A DNA stretch of 44,722 nt, taken from the NCBI GenBank assembly GCA_900320545.1, contig ONSU01000017.1, positions 1 to 44,722 on the forward strand, in the 5' to 3' direction. This DNA is from an uncultured Bacteroidales bacterium. Its GTDB lineage: Bacteria > Bacteroidota > Bacteroidia > Bacteroidales > UBA932. This document shows positions 36,025 to 44,193 of the stretch, piece after piece; within the stretch, counting starts at the first letter, position 1, and each line of letters starts with the position of its first letter. Below the pieces are notes generated by a model that was not told where the DNA came from, did no database searches, and saw only the letters and a list, made by a program, of their open reading frames with translations. A program made the translations under genes and the position numbers.

Positions 36025-37749
36025 TTATTCTTTAAAATACGATTCTAAATATTCTCCGATCCGGTCCATCCAGGTATAACTTCCCGTGCCGGGCGAAGCC
36101 TGACGTTGGAAGCAGTGCGGGCGGAGCGCCAGCGTATGGAGTTCGCACTGGATGCCCATCGCGCGCATCTTCTCCCAGACCTTCACGGAATTCATCGCCG
36201 CCCATCCATCTGCATCGCCGTGAATCAGGAGCATCGGTGCCGTATCCAGGTCAAAAGAGAACTCCGGGACCAGACGGGCCGAATCATCATTTCCGCCGGT
36301 CGTATTATGCTCGTCAGTTCCATCCGTCAGGGAATAGGCAGGATAGATCCCGATCCCCCACTGCACCTTGCAGGACAGTTTATCGATCTCGTCAATGGGC
36401 AGGTAAGACTGATGCCGGGACGACGTGACGCCCATCAGCGTCAGATGCCCGCCGGCCGAAGAGCCCATAATGCCGATCTTGTCGGGGTTGAGCCCCCGGG
36501 CGGCCGCCTCGCTCCGCACAACGCGGATGGCCCGCTGCAGATCCTGCCAGGCCGTCGTATGCTTAGCGAGTCCTTTCGGACGCGGCGTACGGTATTTCAT
36601 CGTCACCACCGTGACGCCCTTTGCATTGAGATACCGCCGGACCGGCGTCACCTCGAAATCCTCCGGCTTATTTCCCTGATAGGATCCGCCCGAATAAATA
36701 ATCTGGATTGCATCCGTCTTCCGTACCGCAGGGATGTGCCACTCGATATAAGGATGACACTGGTGCTCCTGCGCGGAAGGCATCTTTCCCTCCGGCCAGA
36801 TATCCTCGCGGATGCATTCCGCGCGGTCGGCATCGGAGGTGAAGCGGTCCATCAGTTTCTCTTCCGGCTGAAGGGGTCCGAGATAACCCATCTGGGTCAT
36901 GAATTCGATGGCCCGGTCCAGACCGTACGCACCGTGCTTCTTGTTGGGATAAAGGTGCAGTTCCGCGGGAATGCCGAGCCGCCTGAGCTGTCGGTACACC
37001 TGCGTGGAACCGTTCGGCGAATAGGGATCCATTCCCCCGTGGTGCAGGCTCATCGGGCAGGTATGGCTGTCAAATTTGAATACGCTGCTCAACGTAACAT
37101 CCGCGCCATAACCCTGGCGGGCATTCCGGAACGTTTCCCCGTCCGACATCACGTATGCAGGGGCGTTGAGAATGGCCCAGTTGATATGGCAGTCGTAATT
37201 ATCGATTTTGTCAACCCACTGATAGGCGGGCGTTTCCGAACTCGTGGCGAGCAGAAGCCCCAGATGCGAACCGGCCGACATTCCGATGACGCCGATCTTC
37301 TCGGGATCGAATCCCCGCCGGGCGGCCTCGCTCCGTACCATCCTCACGGCCCGCTGCCCGTCTTCCCAGCCGCACTGGTAAATCGGCAGCCCTTCCGGCC
37401 GCGGCGTGCGATACACAAGACTGACACACTGCACGCCGAGAGCCGTAAAGGTCTCGCGCCACAACTTGATCAACTTGTAATCGCAGGTATTATTGTATCC
37501 TCCGCCGGAGATGAGGATCATACAGACATCCTTGTCGATGGCCGGAGACGGCGCATCATACCATTCCAGATAAGGCATCCGATAATTGTCCGGATTGAAT
37601 CCCGGGGCCTTCGCCTCGTCGGTCATCACCGCTGTCAGTCCCGGCTGGGCATCGGGCATCTTTCCCTTGGGCCAGAGGGGTTCGCGCTCCCATCCCCACA
37701 GCGGCTGGGCCAGGATCAGCACGACAAAAATATAAGCGAGTCTTCTCAT
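36025..37749 (-). CDS. Exported protein with two alpha/beta-hydrolase domains
   Basis: The start at 37749 (MRRLAYIFVVLIL) gives a signal peptide and lies just downstream of a good promoter; a longer in-frame start would run through that promoter and is rejected. The 574-residue product holds two homologous esterase-like domains, each beginning WPKGKMPDAQ or WPEGKMPSAQ. Domain 1 has the oxyanion SGGGYN, Ser158 (GMSAGSH), Asp241 (HHGGMDPY) and His272 (NKKHGAYG). Domain 2 has SGGSYQGN, Ser431 (GSSAGGH), Asp512 (IHGDADG) and His545 (RPHCFQ). Both triads look intact. The domains are of the acetyl-xylan-esterase or exo-hydrolase type; acyl or ester removal from glycans is likely. The gene shares a unit with the phosphatase. 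Confidence 0.9.
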   Translation of the reverse strand: MRRLAYIFVVLILAQPLWGWEREPLWPKGKMPDAQPGLTAVMTDEAKAPGFNPDNYRMPYLEWYDAPSPAIDKDVCMILISGGGYNNTCDYKLIKLWRETFTALGVQCVSLVYRTPRPEGLPIYQCGWEDGQRAVRMVRSEAARRGFDPEKIGVIGMSAGSHLGLLLATSSETPAYQWVDKIDNYDCHINWAILNAPAYVMSDGETFRNARQGYGADVTLSSVFKFDSHTCPMSLHHGGMDPYSPNGSTQVYRQLRRLGIPAELHLYPNKKHGAYGLDRAIEFMTQMGYLGPLQPEEKLMDRFTSDADRAECIREDIWPEGKMPSAQEHQCHPYIEWHIPAVRKTDAIQIIYSGGSYQGNKPEDFEVTPVRRYLNAKGVTVVTMKYRTPRPKGLAKHTTAWQDLQRAIRVVRSEAAARGLNPDKIGIMGSSAGGHLTLMGVTSSRHQSYLPIDEIDKLSCKVQWGIGIYPAYSLTDGTDEHNTTGGNDDSARLVPEFSFDLDTAPMLLIHGDADGWAAMNSVKVWEKMRAMGIQCELHTLALRPHCFQRQASPGTGSYTWMDRIGEYLESYFKE

Positions 37750-37756
37750 AGCTGAC

Positions 37757-37804
37757 AAAAAAAGCATTCTCACAAATGTAGTGAAAATGCTTCTTTTGTA
37801 CAAG
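37757..37804 (-). promoter_or_regulatory. Promoter with overlapping palindrome for the tandem hydrolase gene
   Basis: Reading the minus strand, TACATTTG (plus 37773-37780) is a perfect TAnnTTTG element and CTTG at 37801-37804 is a three-of-four -33 match with a 20-base spacer. An inverted repeat with 17-base arms (37757-37773 and 37781-37797, two mismatches) and a 7-base centre covers the -7 element. It looks like an operator for a dimeric regulator. The same sequence could also form a hairpin in RNA. Confidence 0.6.
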
Positions 37805-37836
37805 TCCCCCGGGCGACATACCCCCGGACCGACTTC

Positions 37837-37851
37837 GTGATCCCGCCGCGA
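37837..37851. repeat. 15-bp copy of the tRNA-Arg 3' end
   Basis: GTGATCCCGCCGCGA occurs here and again at 44193-44207, where it is the 3' end of the tRNA-Arg gene with its flank. The orientation is the same. The bases next to it here also keep a CGCG...CGCG stem like the tRNA T arm. The geometry fits a site-specific duplication (att-like), but no integrase lies between the copies. Confidence 0.4.
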
Positions 37852-37869
37852 TAGTCCGCGCCAGATTCG

Positions 37870-37877
37870 TATCTTTG
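37870..37877 (+). promoter_or_regulatory. -7 element of the candidate small RNA
   Basis: TATCTTTG is a perfect TAnnTTTG element on the plus strand in a region where both flanking genes are on the minus strand. It lies about 6 bases before a hairpin. No TTTG is visible at -33. Confidence 0.6.
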
Positions 37878-37882
37878 TATCC

Positions 37883-37958
37883 GGACACAGCAATGTGTCT
37901 TTGTTAAGTTCGTTTTATATACGACCGGCGCTCTTGGGGAGGAGCGCCGGTCAATTTT
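37883..37958 (+). ncRNA. Candidate small RNA, about 76 nt
   Basis: A perfect -7 element ends at 37877, so transcription should begin near 37883. The predicted RNA starts with a hairpin (stem 37884-37889 with 37894-37899, GCAA tetraloop), continues with a 23-base U-rich single strand, and ends in an 11-bp perfect terminator hairpin followed by TTTTTT. There is no credible open reading frame. Both flanking genes are on the minus strand, so the plus-strand terminator has no other transcript to serve. It is not a family I recognise. Confidence 0.55.
37923..37958 (+). terminator. Strong intrinsic terminator
   Basis: GACCGGCGCTC at 37923-37933 pairs perfectly with 37942-37952, leaving an 8-base loop, and is followed by AATTTTTT. 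The T-run follows on the plus strand only, so the terminated transcript runs left to right. On the minus strand the downstream sequence is GTATATAAAA, which would be a weak terminator for the efflux operon. Confidence 0.75.
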
Positions 37959-37972
37959 TTGTCTTCGCCCGC

Positions 37973-39229
37973 TCAGGCGTCGATGGGCTTCAGGCCGCGG
38001 CGCCGGTTGATTTCATCGCGCAGCGCATCGATCTTCTCCTTGTGCTCCAACACTTTGTTTTCCACAAAGATTGCTGCGGATGCAAGGAAATAATACACCA
38101 CGGTCTGGATGGTCATCGCCGTTATTTCGGGCGCAATCGTCGCCAGTGTCCCGCCCGCTGTATTGAGATTGATGAAGGCCCGGCAGCCGAATGTCGAAGG
38201 GAAGAGGTATGAGAATACTCTCCAGAATCCGGGGATGGCGGTCTGCGGCCAGGAGAATCCCGTCAGGAAAATGCAGATCGGCGACATAAAAAGAAACAGG
38301 ACAAAGACCGTCTCCCGCCGCGTGATGAGCGTTGACCAGGTAAAGGAGAATACGATGCAATCCACCACAAAGAAGGTCAGGAGCACCATCACTTCCCACC
38401 AGGGGGCCTGCTGCGGCAGGTGGAACATCCACGGGATGAGCAGGGCAACCAGGGGGCCGATCACCATATAGACGGCGAAATACGCCGCACCGCGTCCCAG
38501 TACGACACGCCCTACACCCAGGTCCTGCAAGCCTTCCGCCATCGAAACGAAACTGCGGTTCTGTTCCCGAAGCGTCCCGGCAAGCAGGGAAGAGCCATAG
38601 AACAAGGTTTGCTGGATGACCAGCAGCAGGGCGGCACTGATAAAGAAGAACGTGTAGGAAAACGACCGGTTGTACGGCATACTTTCGTCGATTTCAACCG
38701 GCGCAATCAATTCTTCGGCCACCTCCGCATCGTACCCGGCCGCGGCATAGTGCTCCGCCTGGATCTCGTGCAATTCGTCCAGCATCACGAAATTGCAGCC
38801 CATCGTCAGGCACTTGTAATAGAGGAAGCTGGACATATCGGCATAGGTGCAAAGCGGGCTCTGCTCCATCCGGACGATCTTCTCGTCGTAATCCGACGGA
38901 AAATACACGATACCGTGCACCTTCCCCTCCTGCATCAGTTTCTCGGCTTCGGGCATATTGATGCAGTCATACGCCACGGCGCATTCGCGGGTCGCATCCA
39001 GCTTCCTCACGAAGCGCCGGCTGTAGCTGCCGGCGGAATTATCCACCACCGCGACCGGCATCTCGTCCAGCAGGCCGTTGTGATAGATAAAATTGTACAG
39101 CAGGGGGTAAATAAGTCCGCCGAGGAAGAAAATCACCAGCACCCCCTCGTCCGAGAAGATCATCTTCAACTCGTGAACAAAGATGGAGTACCAGTCGGCG
39201 AACCATTGCCTTATGTAGTTTGTTTTCAT
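37973..39229 (-). CDS. ABC-2 type transport permease (efflux, second permease)
   Basis: The ATG at 39229 overlaps the upstream stop (TAATG), giving 418 residues. The protein has one N-terminal membrane segment (VLVIFFLGGLIYPLLYNF), a large periplasmic loop (AVVDNSAGSYSRRFVRKLDA, HGIVYFPSDYDEKI) and five C-terminal membrane segments, with MAEGLQDLGVGRVVLGRG and FPSTFGCRAFINLNT. This is the YhhJ/YbhR-like ABC-2 layout. It pairs with the permease encoded just upstream. Such pairs export drugs, lipids or polymers together with HlyD and TolC-type proteins. Confidence 0.88.
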   Translation of the reverse strand: MKTNYIRQWFADWYSIFVHELKMIFSDEGVLVIFFLGGLIYPLLYNFIYHNGLLDEMPVAVVDNSAGSYSRRFVRKLDATRECAVAYDCINMPEAEKLMQEGKVHGIVYFPSDYDEKIVRMEQSPLCTYADMSSFLYYKCLTMGCNFVMLDELHEIQAEHYAAAGYDAEVAEELIAPVEIDESMPYNRSFSYTFFFISAALLLVIQQTLFYGSSLLAGTLREQNRSFVSMAEGLQDLGVGRVVLGRGAAYFAVYMVIGPLVALLIPWMFHLPQQAPWWEVMVLLTFFVVDCIVFSFTWSTLITRRETVFVLFLFMSPICIFLTGFSWPQTAIPGFWRVFSYLFPSTFGCRAFINLNTAGGTLATIAPEITAMTIQTVVYYFLASAAIFVENKVLEHKEKIDALRDEINRRRGLKPIDA

Positions 39230-40407
39230 TAGTTTCTGGGATAATTCTGCAAAGTGTAAGCGCTTTTCAAACGACGGAGTCCGAAGGCCGGGAGCAGCAG
39301 GAACAGGAGGAAATGCACCACTTCCTGCCACCATCCGGAGAAGCCGCTGCCGTAAATAGCCTCCTGCACGAACATCATATAATAGTGCCGGAGCGGAAAG
39401 GCCGCCGACCAGGCGCCGATCCACCGGGGCATAGCTTCAACAGGGAGGGTGAATCCCGCCAGCGAAAGGCCCAGGGTACTGAAAATCGCGCCGATGCTGA
39501 TCGAAAGCCGGAGAATCGGAAGGAGTTCCACGATGAAGATTCCGATCGCCTGCGAGGCCAGGATCATCAGGAGGATATCCAGGAACATCGGCCAGACGGA
39601 GCCGGCGAGCGGATAGCGCAGCCAGACGAAGAGCAACAGCTCCAGTGAGATGCCGAGGATGGTAAATAGCACCGTATAAGGCAGCATTTTGCCGGTCAGC
39701 GCCACGACGATAGAATCCCCCGACACCTTCAGCAGATGCCTGGAAGTACCGTATTTGAGTTCGGCGCCGAGCGTATAGACCGTAATCAGCACCACGATCA
39801 TCGCCAGAATGCCCGGCAGCAGAATATTGTTCAGGTAAATGCCGTAATTGGTGGTGGGATTCCCGATCTGGTGCGCATCGATCACGATCGGCTGGATCCG
39901 GTTCATTATTTCCCGCTCGTTCACCCCGTGCGCCCGGAGCACCTCCCGTTGGACGGCCCCGTTAGTGAGATGGATCATCTGGAGAAGATCCTTATATGAG
40001 AGTGCGCCGCCCACGAAGTAGAGCGAATTCACATAGAACTGGATATGCGGCCGCCGGTTCGCCTGGATATCATTGTTGAAATGCTCCGGAATCAGCACGA
40101 AGGAAGTAATCCGTCCCGTCTGCATCGCCCGCCGGGCCGCATGGATGTCGTCAAAATAAATAACTTCGCTGAGCTGCGTGGAATTCAGCTGCTCCGCAAA
40201 ATTCCGCGAGGTGGAGCTGCGGTCTTCATCCACGACGCCGACCGGCAGGTCATACGGAAGTCCGTCCCGGAAGAATGTCAGGTAAAATACCGCATTTACG
40301 ATGATCACGCCCACCGAGGCCAGCAGGTACAGCGGCCGCTGGCGGATGATGCGGATTTCCCGCTTCACCACCTCCCAGACATTCCCTATGAAGGTTTTCC
40401 GGTCCAT
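39229..40407 (-). CDS. ABC-2 type transport permease (efflux, first permease)
   Basis: The 392-residue product has the same layout as its partner: one membrane segment near residue 30 (LYLLASVGVIIVNAVFYL), a periplasmic domain with VGVVDEDRSSTSRNF and TSFVLIPEHFNND, and a C-terminal block of five membrane segments, with KYGTSRHLLKVSGDS, LSLAGFTLPVEAMPRW and FPLRHYYMMF. The start overlaps the upstream HlyD stop (TAATG), and its stop overlaps the next start, so the three products are translated together. The nucleotide-binding subunit is not encoded anywhere in this operon. Confidence 0.88.
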   Translation of the reverse strand: MDRKTFIGNVWEVVKREIRIIRQRPLYLLASVGVIIVNAVFYLTFFRDGLPYDLPVGVVDEDRSSTSRNFAEQLNSTQLSEVIYFDDIHAARRAMQTGRITSFVLIPEHFNNDIQANRRPHIQFYVNSLYFVGGALSYKDLLQMIHLTNGAVQREVLRAHGVNEREIMNRIQPIVIDAHQIGNPTTNYGIYLNNILLPGILAMIVVLITVYTLGAELKYGTSRHLLKVSGDSIVVALTGKMLPYTVLFTILGISLELLLFVWLRYPLAGSVWPMFLDILLMILASQAIGIFIVELLPILRLSISIGAIFSTLGLSLAGFTLPVEAMPRWIGAWSAAFPLRHYYMMFVQEAIYGSGFSGWWQEVVHFLLFLLLPAFGLRRLKSAYTLQNYPRN

Positions 40408-41393
40408 TATTTCCGCTTCAAAATCACGCTCATACCGGGAAGCAGACCCTCAACCGGGCTGTCCGGACGGGCACGAACCTCGAAGGTGCGCGTATCGTAC
40501 TCTCCGATCTCCTTGGTCGCCTTCCAGGTCGCATAGGATTCGCGGACGGCGATATAATAGACCGTGGCCATTACCTCGCGGCCGTCCAGGGCGGGAACCG
40601 TCAGACGGACCTTCTCTCCTTTCTGGAGGCTGTGCAGGCGGTCTTCGCGGATGTTGAAGGTAAACCACATATCGCTGAGATCCTGTACGGTCATAATCGG
40701 GGCACCCTGTCCCACCAGCTCGCCGACCTTCGGATAGATATCGGAAATGACGCCGTCGGCCGGGGAGGTCAGGTGGATTTCGTCCAGATAGGAATCGATC
40801 TTGATGAAGGCGGCATCGGCCCGCTGCACCAGCGCCGCAGCGGCTTCTTTGTCCTCGGAACGGGCCCCGCTGAGCGCCATATCGTACTGGCTCTTGGCGG
40901 CCTTGCACTGGGCCTGAGCCGCCCGGTACTGCGCCTCGACCTCATCGTATTTCTGGTCGGTAACGACCTTCTCTTCCTTGAGTTTCTTGATCCGTTCGAA
41001 GCTCTTGGCGAGGACTTCCTCCTGCACGATGGCCTGCTGCCAGAGTTCGTAGGCGCCGGTAATCTGCTCCTGCCGGGCTCCGTTGCGAGCTTTTTTGAGC
41101 TGGGCGGATGCCGCCGCACGGGCGGCACGCGCCTCGGCCAGGCCGCTGCGCACCTCGGGAGAATCGATGACGACAAGGGTATCGCCCTTGTGAACTTCCT
41201 GTCCTTCGACAGCCCGAAGCTCCTCGATCCGGCCCGGGATCTTCCCCGAGACACGGTATTCGGTCGCTTCGGCCTCTCCCTGGATCACGAGATCCGCAGG
41301 ACGGGATACGAAATATCCCACGAGCGACACGACGAGAATAATCATAATCAAGGCAACGATGCCGATAAAGAGATTGTAGTTATGCTTTTTCAT
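40407..41393 (-). CDS. HlyD-family membrane fusion (periplasmic adaptor) protein
   Basis: The 328-residue product has an N-terminal membrane anchor (LFIGIVALIMIILVVSLVGYF), the first half of a lipoyl domain (YRVSGKIPGRIEELRAVEGQEVHKGDTLVVIDS), a long alpha-hairpin (about 80-205) and the returning lipoyl and beta-barrel part (IHLTSPADGVISDIYPKVGELVGQGAPIMTV, PVEGLLPGMSVILKRK). It bridges the two permeases and the TolC-like channel. Its start overlaps the TolC-like gene's stop (ATGA). Confidence 0.92.
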   Translation of the reverse strand: MKKHNYNLFIGIVALIMIILVVSLVGYFVSRPADLVIQGEAEATEYRVSGKIPGRIEELRAVEGQEVHKGDTLVVIDSPEVRSGLAEARAARAAASAQLKKARNGARQEQITGAYELWQQAIVQEEVLAKSFERIKKLKEEKVVTDQKYDEVEAQYRAAQAQCKAAKSQYDMALSGARSEDKEAAAALVQRADAAFIKIDSYLDEIHLTSPADGVISDIYPKVGELVGQGAPIMTVQDLSDMWFTFNIREDRLHSLQKGEKVRLTVPALDGREVMATVYYIAVRESYATWKATKEIGEYDTRTFEVRARPDSPVEGLLPGMSVILKRK

Positions 41394-42904
41394 TTCTTTT
41401 CCGATAGATCCGATTTGTAATTTCCTTCCGCCTTCATCAGGTTGGAGGCTGCGAGCTGGAGTTCCACCCCAGCGTCAATGTATTCCGAATGGGCCTTGAG
41501 CCAGCCCGTATGGGCCGCCAGGGCGGTATTGGGTTCGACTACGCCCGCCTCGAGGCCCCGGGATGCCATTCGGAGGTTCTCCTCCGCGCTGTCCAGATTG
41601 CCGAGGGCCGCATCGACCCGCTTGAGCGCTTCGGCATACTGGGTCCGCGCCTGGCTGACCTGCAGGTTGATCAATTCCCGGGCATCCTGATACTGGTCCT
41701 CGTAGATCCGGGCTTCGGCCTTGGCCTTCCGGGTGCGCTGCAGCGCCTCCGTCCCATGGAAGATCGGGACATTCACTACCACGCCCGCACTGAACATACC
41801 GCCGTTCCACTCATGGCTGAAGCCATGGAACATGTTGGGGCTGGTCATCGAATAGCCGGCCACGAGCGCAACCTGCGGCATCATATCGGCCCGGGCGATC
41901 TCCACCTTCCTCTGGTAAATCTGCCTGGCCAGATCCAGGCTCCGGATCTCCGGGCGGTCCTCCAGGATGGTTTCCATATCCTTTCCGTCCGCGCAGGTGG
42001 GGGCGGGCAGCAGGTCAAGCCCTTCGTCGGCAAGCGTAATCTTCGTATCCAGCGGGAGACCGATCTTCTGGCAGAGCAGCATCTTGGCGAGAGCCAGACC
42101 GTTGGTCGCCTTCAGGAGCATCAGGTCCGCCTCCCCTGCCTTGACCTTCACCTGGAGGGCATCGGACTGCGTCCTGACTCCGGTCCGGACGGCCACTTCC
42201 ACATCCCGCTCCATCTTGTGCAGCAGGTCGGCATAGGACTCGGCCAGTTTCTTCTTGGCAGCCACACTGACAATCTGCCAGTAGGCATTGTCCACATCAT
42301 AGACAATGTCGGCATAGCTTATGTCATACCGATTCTGTGCCAGTTGCTCGGCCAGGGCCGCCATCCGGATGGAAGAGGCGATCTTGCCACCGACGAACAC
42401 CGGCTGCTTGGCGATAACCGCCGCGCCCATCACCTGCTCGATATCGAGGGTGAAAAGGTCGTTGATTTCGGAGCCGACGGCATTGATCGGGGTAGCGATA
42501 TCCGTGCCCTTCAGTGTAGAGACGAACTGCTGGAGTTCCGCGCTCGACTCGAGGGCCGCCGCGACGGAAGGATCCGAAAGTACCTCCGACAGCCTTCCCT
42601 GGAAGGCATCCTGGATCTTGGTCCCGGTCCCCGTCAGGGCATCGGAAGCATCCTGGCTGATGAGGCTCAGGTTCCTGTTATTATATACATACGCGCCCTT
42701 GGCGCTGATCTCGGGGAAACAATAGGCCAGGGCTATCTTGCGGTCGTATCCGGCCATCTCCACTTTTGTCCGCGCCTCTGAGAGGGTCTTGTTCCCGTTG
42801 ACGGCCATCTCGCGGCAGTCGTCGAGGGTCAGGACCTGCTGCGCCTGGACAATATCTGCCGCAAGCAACAGGACCAAGACCGGAATTGTCAATTTTCTTG
42901 TCAT
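41390..42904 (-). CDS. TolC-like outer-membrane efflux channel
   Basis: The ATG at 42904 gives a signal peptide (MTRKLTIPVLVLLLAADIVQA); a GTG nine bases upstream is the alternative. The 504-residue product starts LTLDDCREMAVNGNKTLSEA and has two structural repeats of long helices with beta strands (AYCFPEISAKGAYVY, then RADMMPQVALVAGYSM), as in TolC. Helical ends carry LQVSQARTQYAEALKRVDAA and LDSAEENLRMASRGLEAG. It is the outer-membrane exit of the efflux system and the first gene of a four-gene operon, divergent from the AraC-type regulator. Confidence 0.93.
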   Translation of the reverse strand: MTRKLTIPVLVLLLAADIVQAQQVLTLDDCREMAVNGNKTLSEARTKVEMAGYDRKIALAYCFPEISAKGAYVYNNRNLSLISQDASDALTGTGTKIQDAFQGRLSEVLSDPSVAAALESSAELQQFVSTLKGTDIATPINAVGSEINDLFTLDIEQVMGAAVIAKQPVFVGGKIASSIRMAALAEQLAQNRYDISYADIVYDVDNAYWQIVSVAAKKKLAESYADLLHKMERDVEVAVRTGVRTQSDALQVKVKAGEADLMLLKATNGLALAKMLLCQKIGLPLDTKITLADEGLDLLPAPTCADGKDMETILEDRPEIRSLDLARQIYQRKVEIARADMMPQVALVAGYSMTSPNMFHGFSHEWNGGMFSAGVVVNVPIFHGTEALQRTRKAKAEARIYEDQYQDARELINLQVSQARTQYAEALKRVDAALGNLDSAEENLRMASRGLEAGVVEPNTALAAHTGWLKAHSEYIDAGVELQLAASNLMKAEGNYKSDLSEKK

Positions 42905-43030
42905 ATTTTCCACTTGTTATTCCGGGGCAGAAACCCATCAAAAGGATTGCCAAAATTTATCCTAAAGTTGAATAATAAGGGAATATAATAATAAAAAGGT
43001 CGAATCAAGCGAAATTTAGAATAATTTTCC

Positions 43031-43038
43031 TATCTTTA
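43031..43038 (+). promoter_or_regulatory. Candidate -7 element of the AraC-type gene
   Basis: TATCTTTA matches seven of eight positions of TAnnTTTG and lies 21 bases before the start codon. The intergenic region 42905-43059 is AT-rich and must also hold the promoter of the divergent efflux operon, where AAATTTTG on the minus strand is a weaker candidate. Confidence 0.45.
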
Positions 43039-43059
43039 CCGAGAATAAAACCAATAGCT

Positions 43060-43989
43060 ATGGATCCCATTTTCACCGTCAGCATACCGCAGCTTAAGAA
43101 AGCATTCCCCTTCCTCCTGGAAACCAATATCGGAGATGATTTCTTTATCGTTGAGGACAACGGCAGCGCCCTGGGAAGCAGCCACCTTGTCCTTGATGTC
43201 CTGAAGCACCCCATCCGCTTCGAAGGACTGCTCCTGTTCTACTGCATCAGCGGCGAGTTCGATGTCGATCTCAATCTCCAGACCTATACCATCCGTCCCC
43301 AGAGCATGGCACTCAGTATCCCCGGGACCATCCTCCGCGTCGATGTGGACTCCATCCAAAACCTGGACGGACTCCATTTCCTCTGCGTCGGAATGTCGCA
43401 GGAATTCATTACAGGGATGCGGGTGGACTTCAGCCGGATTTTTGAGGACAGCCTCAAATTCATCGCCCGTCCCTGCCTCCAGCTGAACGGACAGCAGATC
43501 GACCTGGCGATGGATTATATCACCTTGTGCCGCAAGGTGATCGCCTCCCCGATCCAGGACAAGAAAAATGTCGTCGGGACGCTCCTCTCTTCCCTGGCCT
43601 ATATGGCAGGCGATGTATGGCTGAGGGGCATTTCCTCCGCCAAGGGCGTGACGCCGGTCCCGGGGACGGCGCGGGCGCAGATTCTCTTCGAACGCTTCCT
43701 TGCCCTAGTGGCACAGCACCATACGTCCGAACGGGGAATGGCTTTCTATGCCGACAAACTGTGTCTCACGCCGAAATACCTGTCGAAGCTCATCAAACAG
43801 GTCAGCGGCCGCAGCGCTCCCGACTGGATCGACTCCTTCGTCATCACGGAGGCAAAAAATATGCTCCGGTATTCGGAAATTCCCATCAAAGAGATCGTCT
43901 ATCGACTGAACTTCCCCAACCAGAGCGTATTTTACAAATTCTTCAAGGCGCACGCCGGCTTGACGCCCAGCGACTACCGGAACAGTTGA
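43060..43989 (+). CDS. AraC-family transcriptional regulator
   Basis: The 309-residue product has an N-terminal cupin-like sensing part (FEGLLLFYCISGEFDVDLNLQTY, RPQSMALSIPGTILRV) and a C-terminal AraC-type DNA-binding domain (about 215-309): RGMAFYADKLCLTPKYLSKL is the first helix-turn-helix and IPIKEIVYRLNFPNQSVFYKFFK the second, ending in the usual GLTPSDYRN. It is divergent from the TolC/HlyD/ABC-2 operon, a common arrangement in Bacteroidota where the AraC protein controls the pump. Confidence 0.93.
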   Translation: MDPIFTVSIPQLKKAFPFLLETNIGDDFFIVEDNGSALGSSHLVLDVLKHPIRFEGLLLFYCISGEFDVDLNLQTYTIRPQSMALSIPGTILRVDVDSIQNLDGLHFLCVGMSQEFITGMRVDFSRIFEDSLKFIARPCLQLNGQQIDLAMDYITLCRKVIASPIQDKKNVVGTLLSSLAYMAGDVWLRGISSAKGVTPVPGTARAQILFERFLALVAQHHTSERGMAFYADKLCLTPKYLSKLIKQVSGRSAPDWIDSFVITEAKNMLRYSEIPIKEIVYRLNFPNQSVFYKFFKAHAGLTPSDYRNS

Positions 43990-44081
43990 TTACCAAGCGA
44001 GTGCAGAGGCGCCAGATCTATGAATTCCGGGGCGAGACGTTGGAAGGAGAGAGCCGACACACTTGTATTTTAAGGAGATAT

Positions 44082-44114
44082 ATGAGCAAAACCAAAAACT
44101 GGAGGGAAAAATAG
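44082..44114 (+). other. Ten-codon mini-ORF with a strong Shine-Dalgarno sequence
   Basis: AAGGAG at 44072-44077 precedes an ATG at 44082 that opens ten codons (MSKTKNWREK) before a stop. A good Shine-Dalgarno is unusual because Bacteroidota rarely rely on one. There is no downstream gene on this strand before the tRNA. Translation is possible but not shown; chance is a fair explanation. Otherwise nothing is seen in 43990-44159. Confidence 0.2.
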
Positions 44115-44159
44115 ATCACTTACACGGGGCTACAAAAAGGGATACAAGAAAAAACACAA

Positions 44160-44187
44160 CAGGCCCCAGGGGTATGCCTGAGGCCTG
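44160..44187 (-). terminator. Terminator of the tRNA-Arg transcript
   Basis: On the minus strand CAGGCC-T-CAGG and CCTG-G-GGCCTG pair as a GC-rich hairpin with a short loop and one mismatched pair, followed by a T-rich run (TTGTGTTTTTT). It begins about seven bases after the tRNA 3' end. Confidence 0.7.
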
Positions 44188-44193
44188 AAAATG

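Noticed and set aside
36106-37755. 549-codon open frame on the plus strand
   Set aside because: Antisense to the tandem alpha/beta hydrolase, whose two catalytic triads and signal peptide are clear; the plus-strand product is low-complexity and Arg/His-rich.
37750-37893. Longer start for the tandem hydrolase gene at 37893
   Set aside because: The extra 48 residues would put the signal peptide inside the protein and run through a perfect -7 element, a palindrome and the small RNA promoter.
42970-42995. AATAATAA repeats in the divergent efflux/AraC region
   Set aside because: Simple AT-rich sequence with a 16-bp offset; not distinct enough from background to call an operator.
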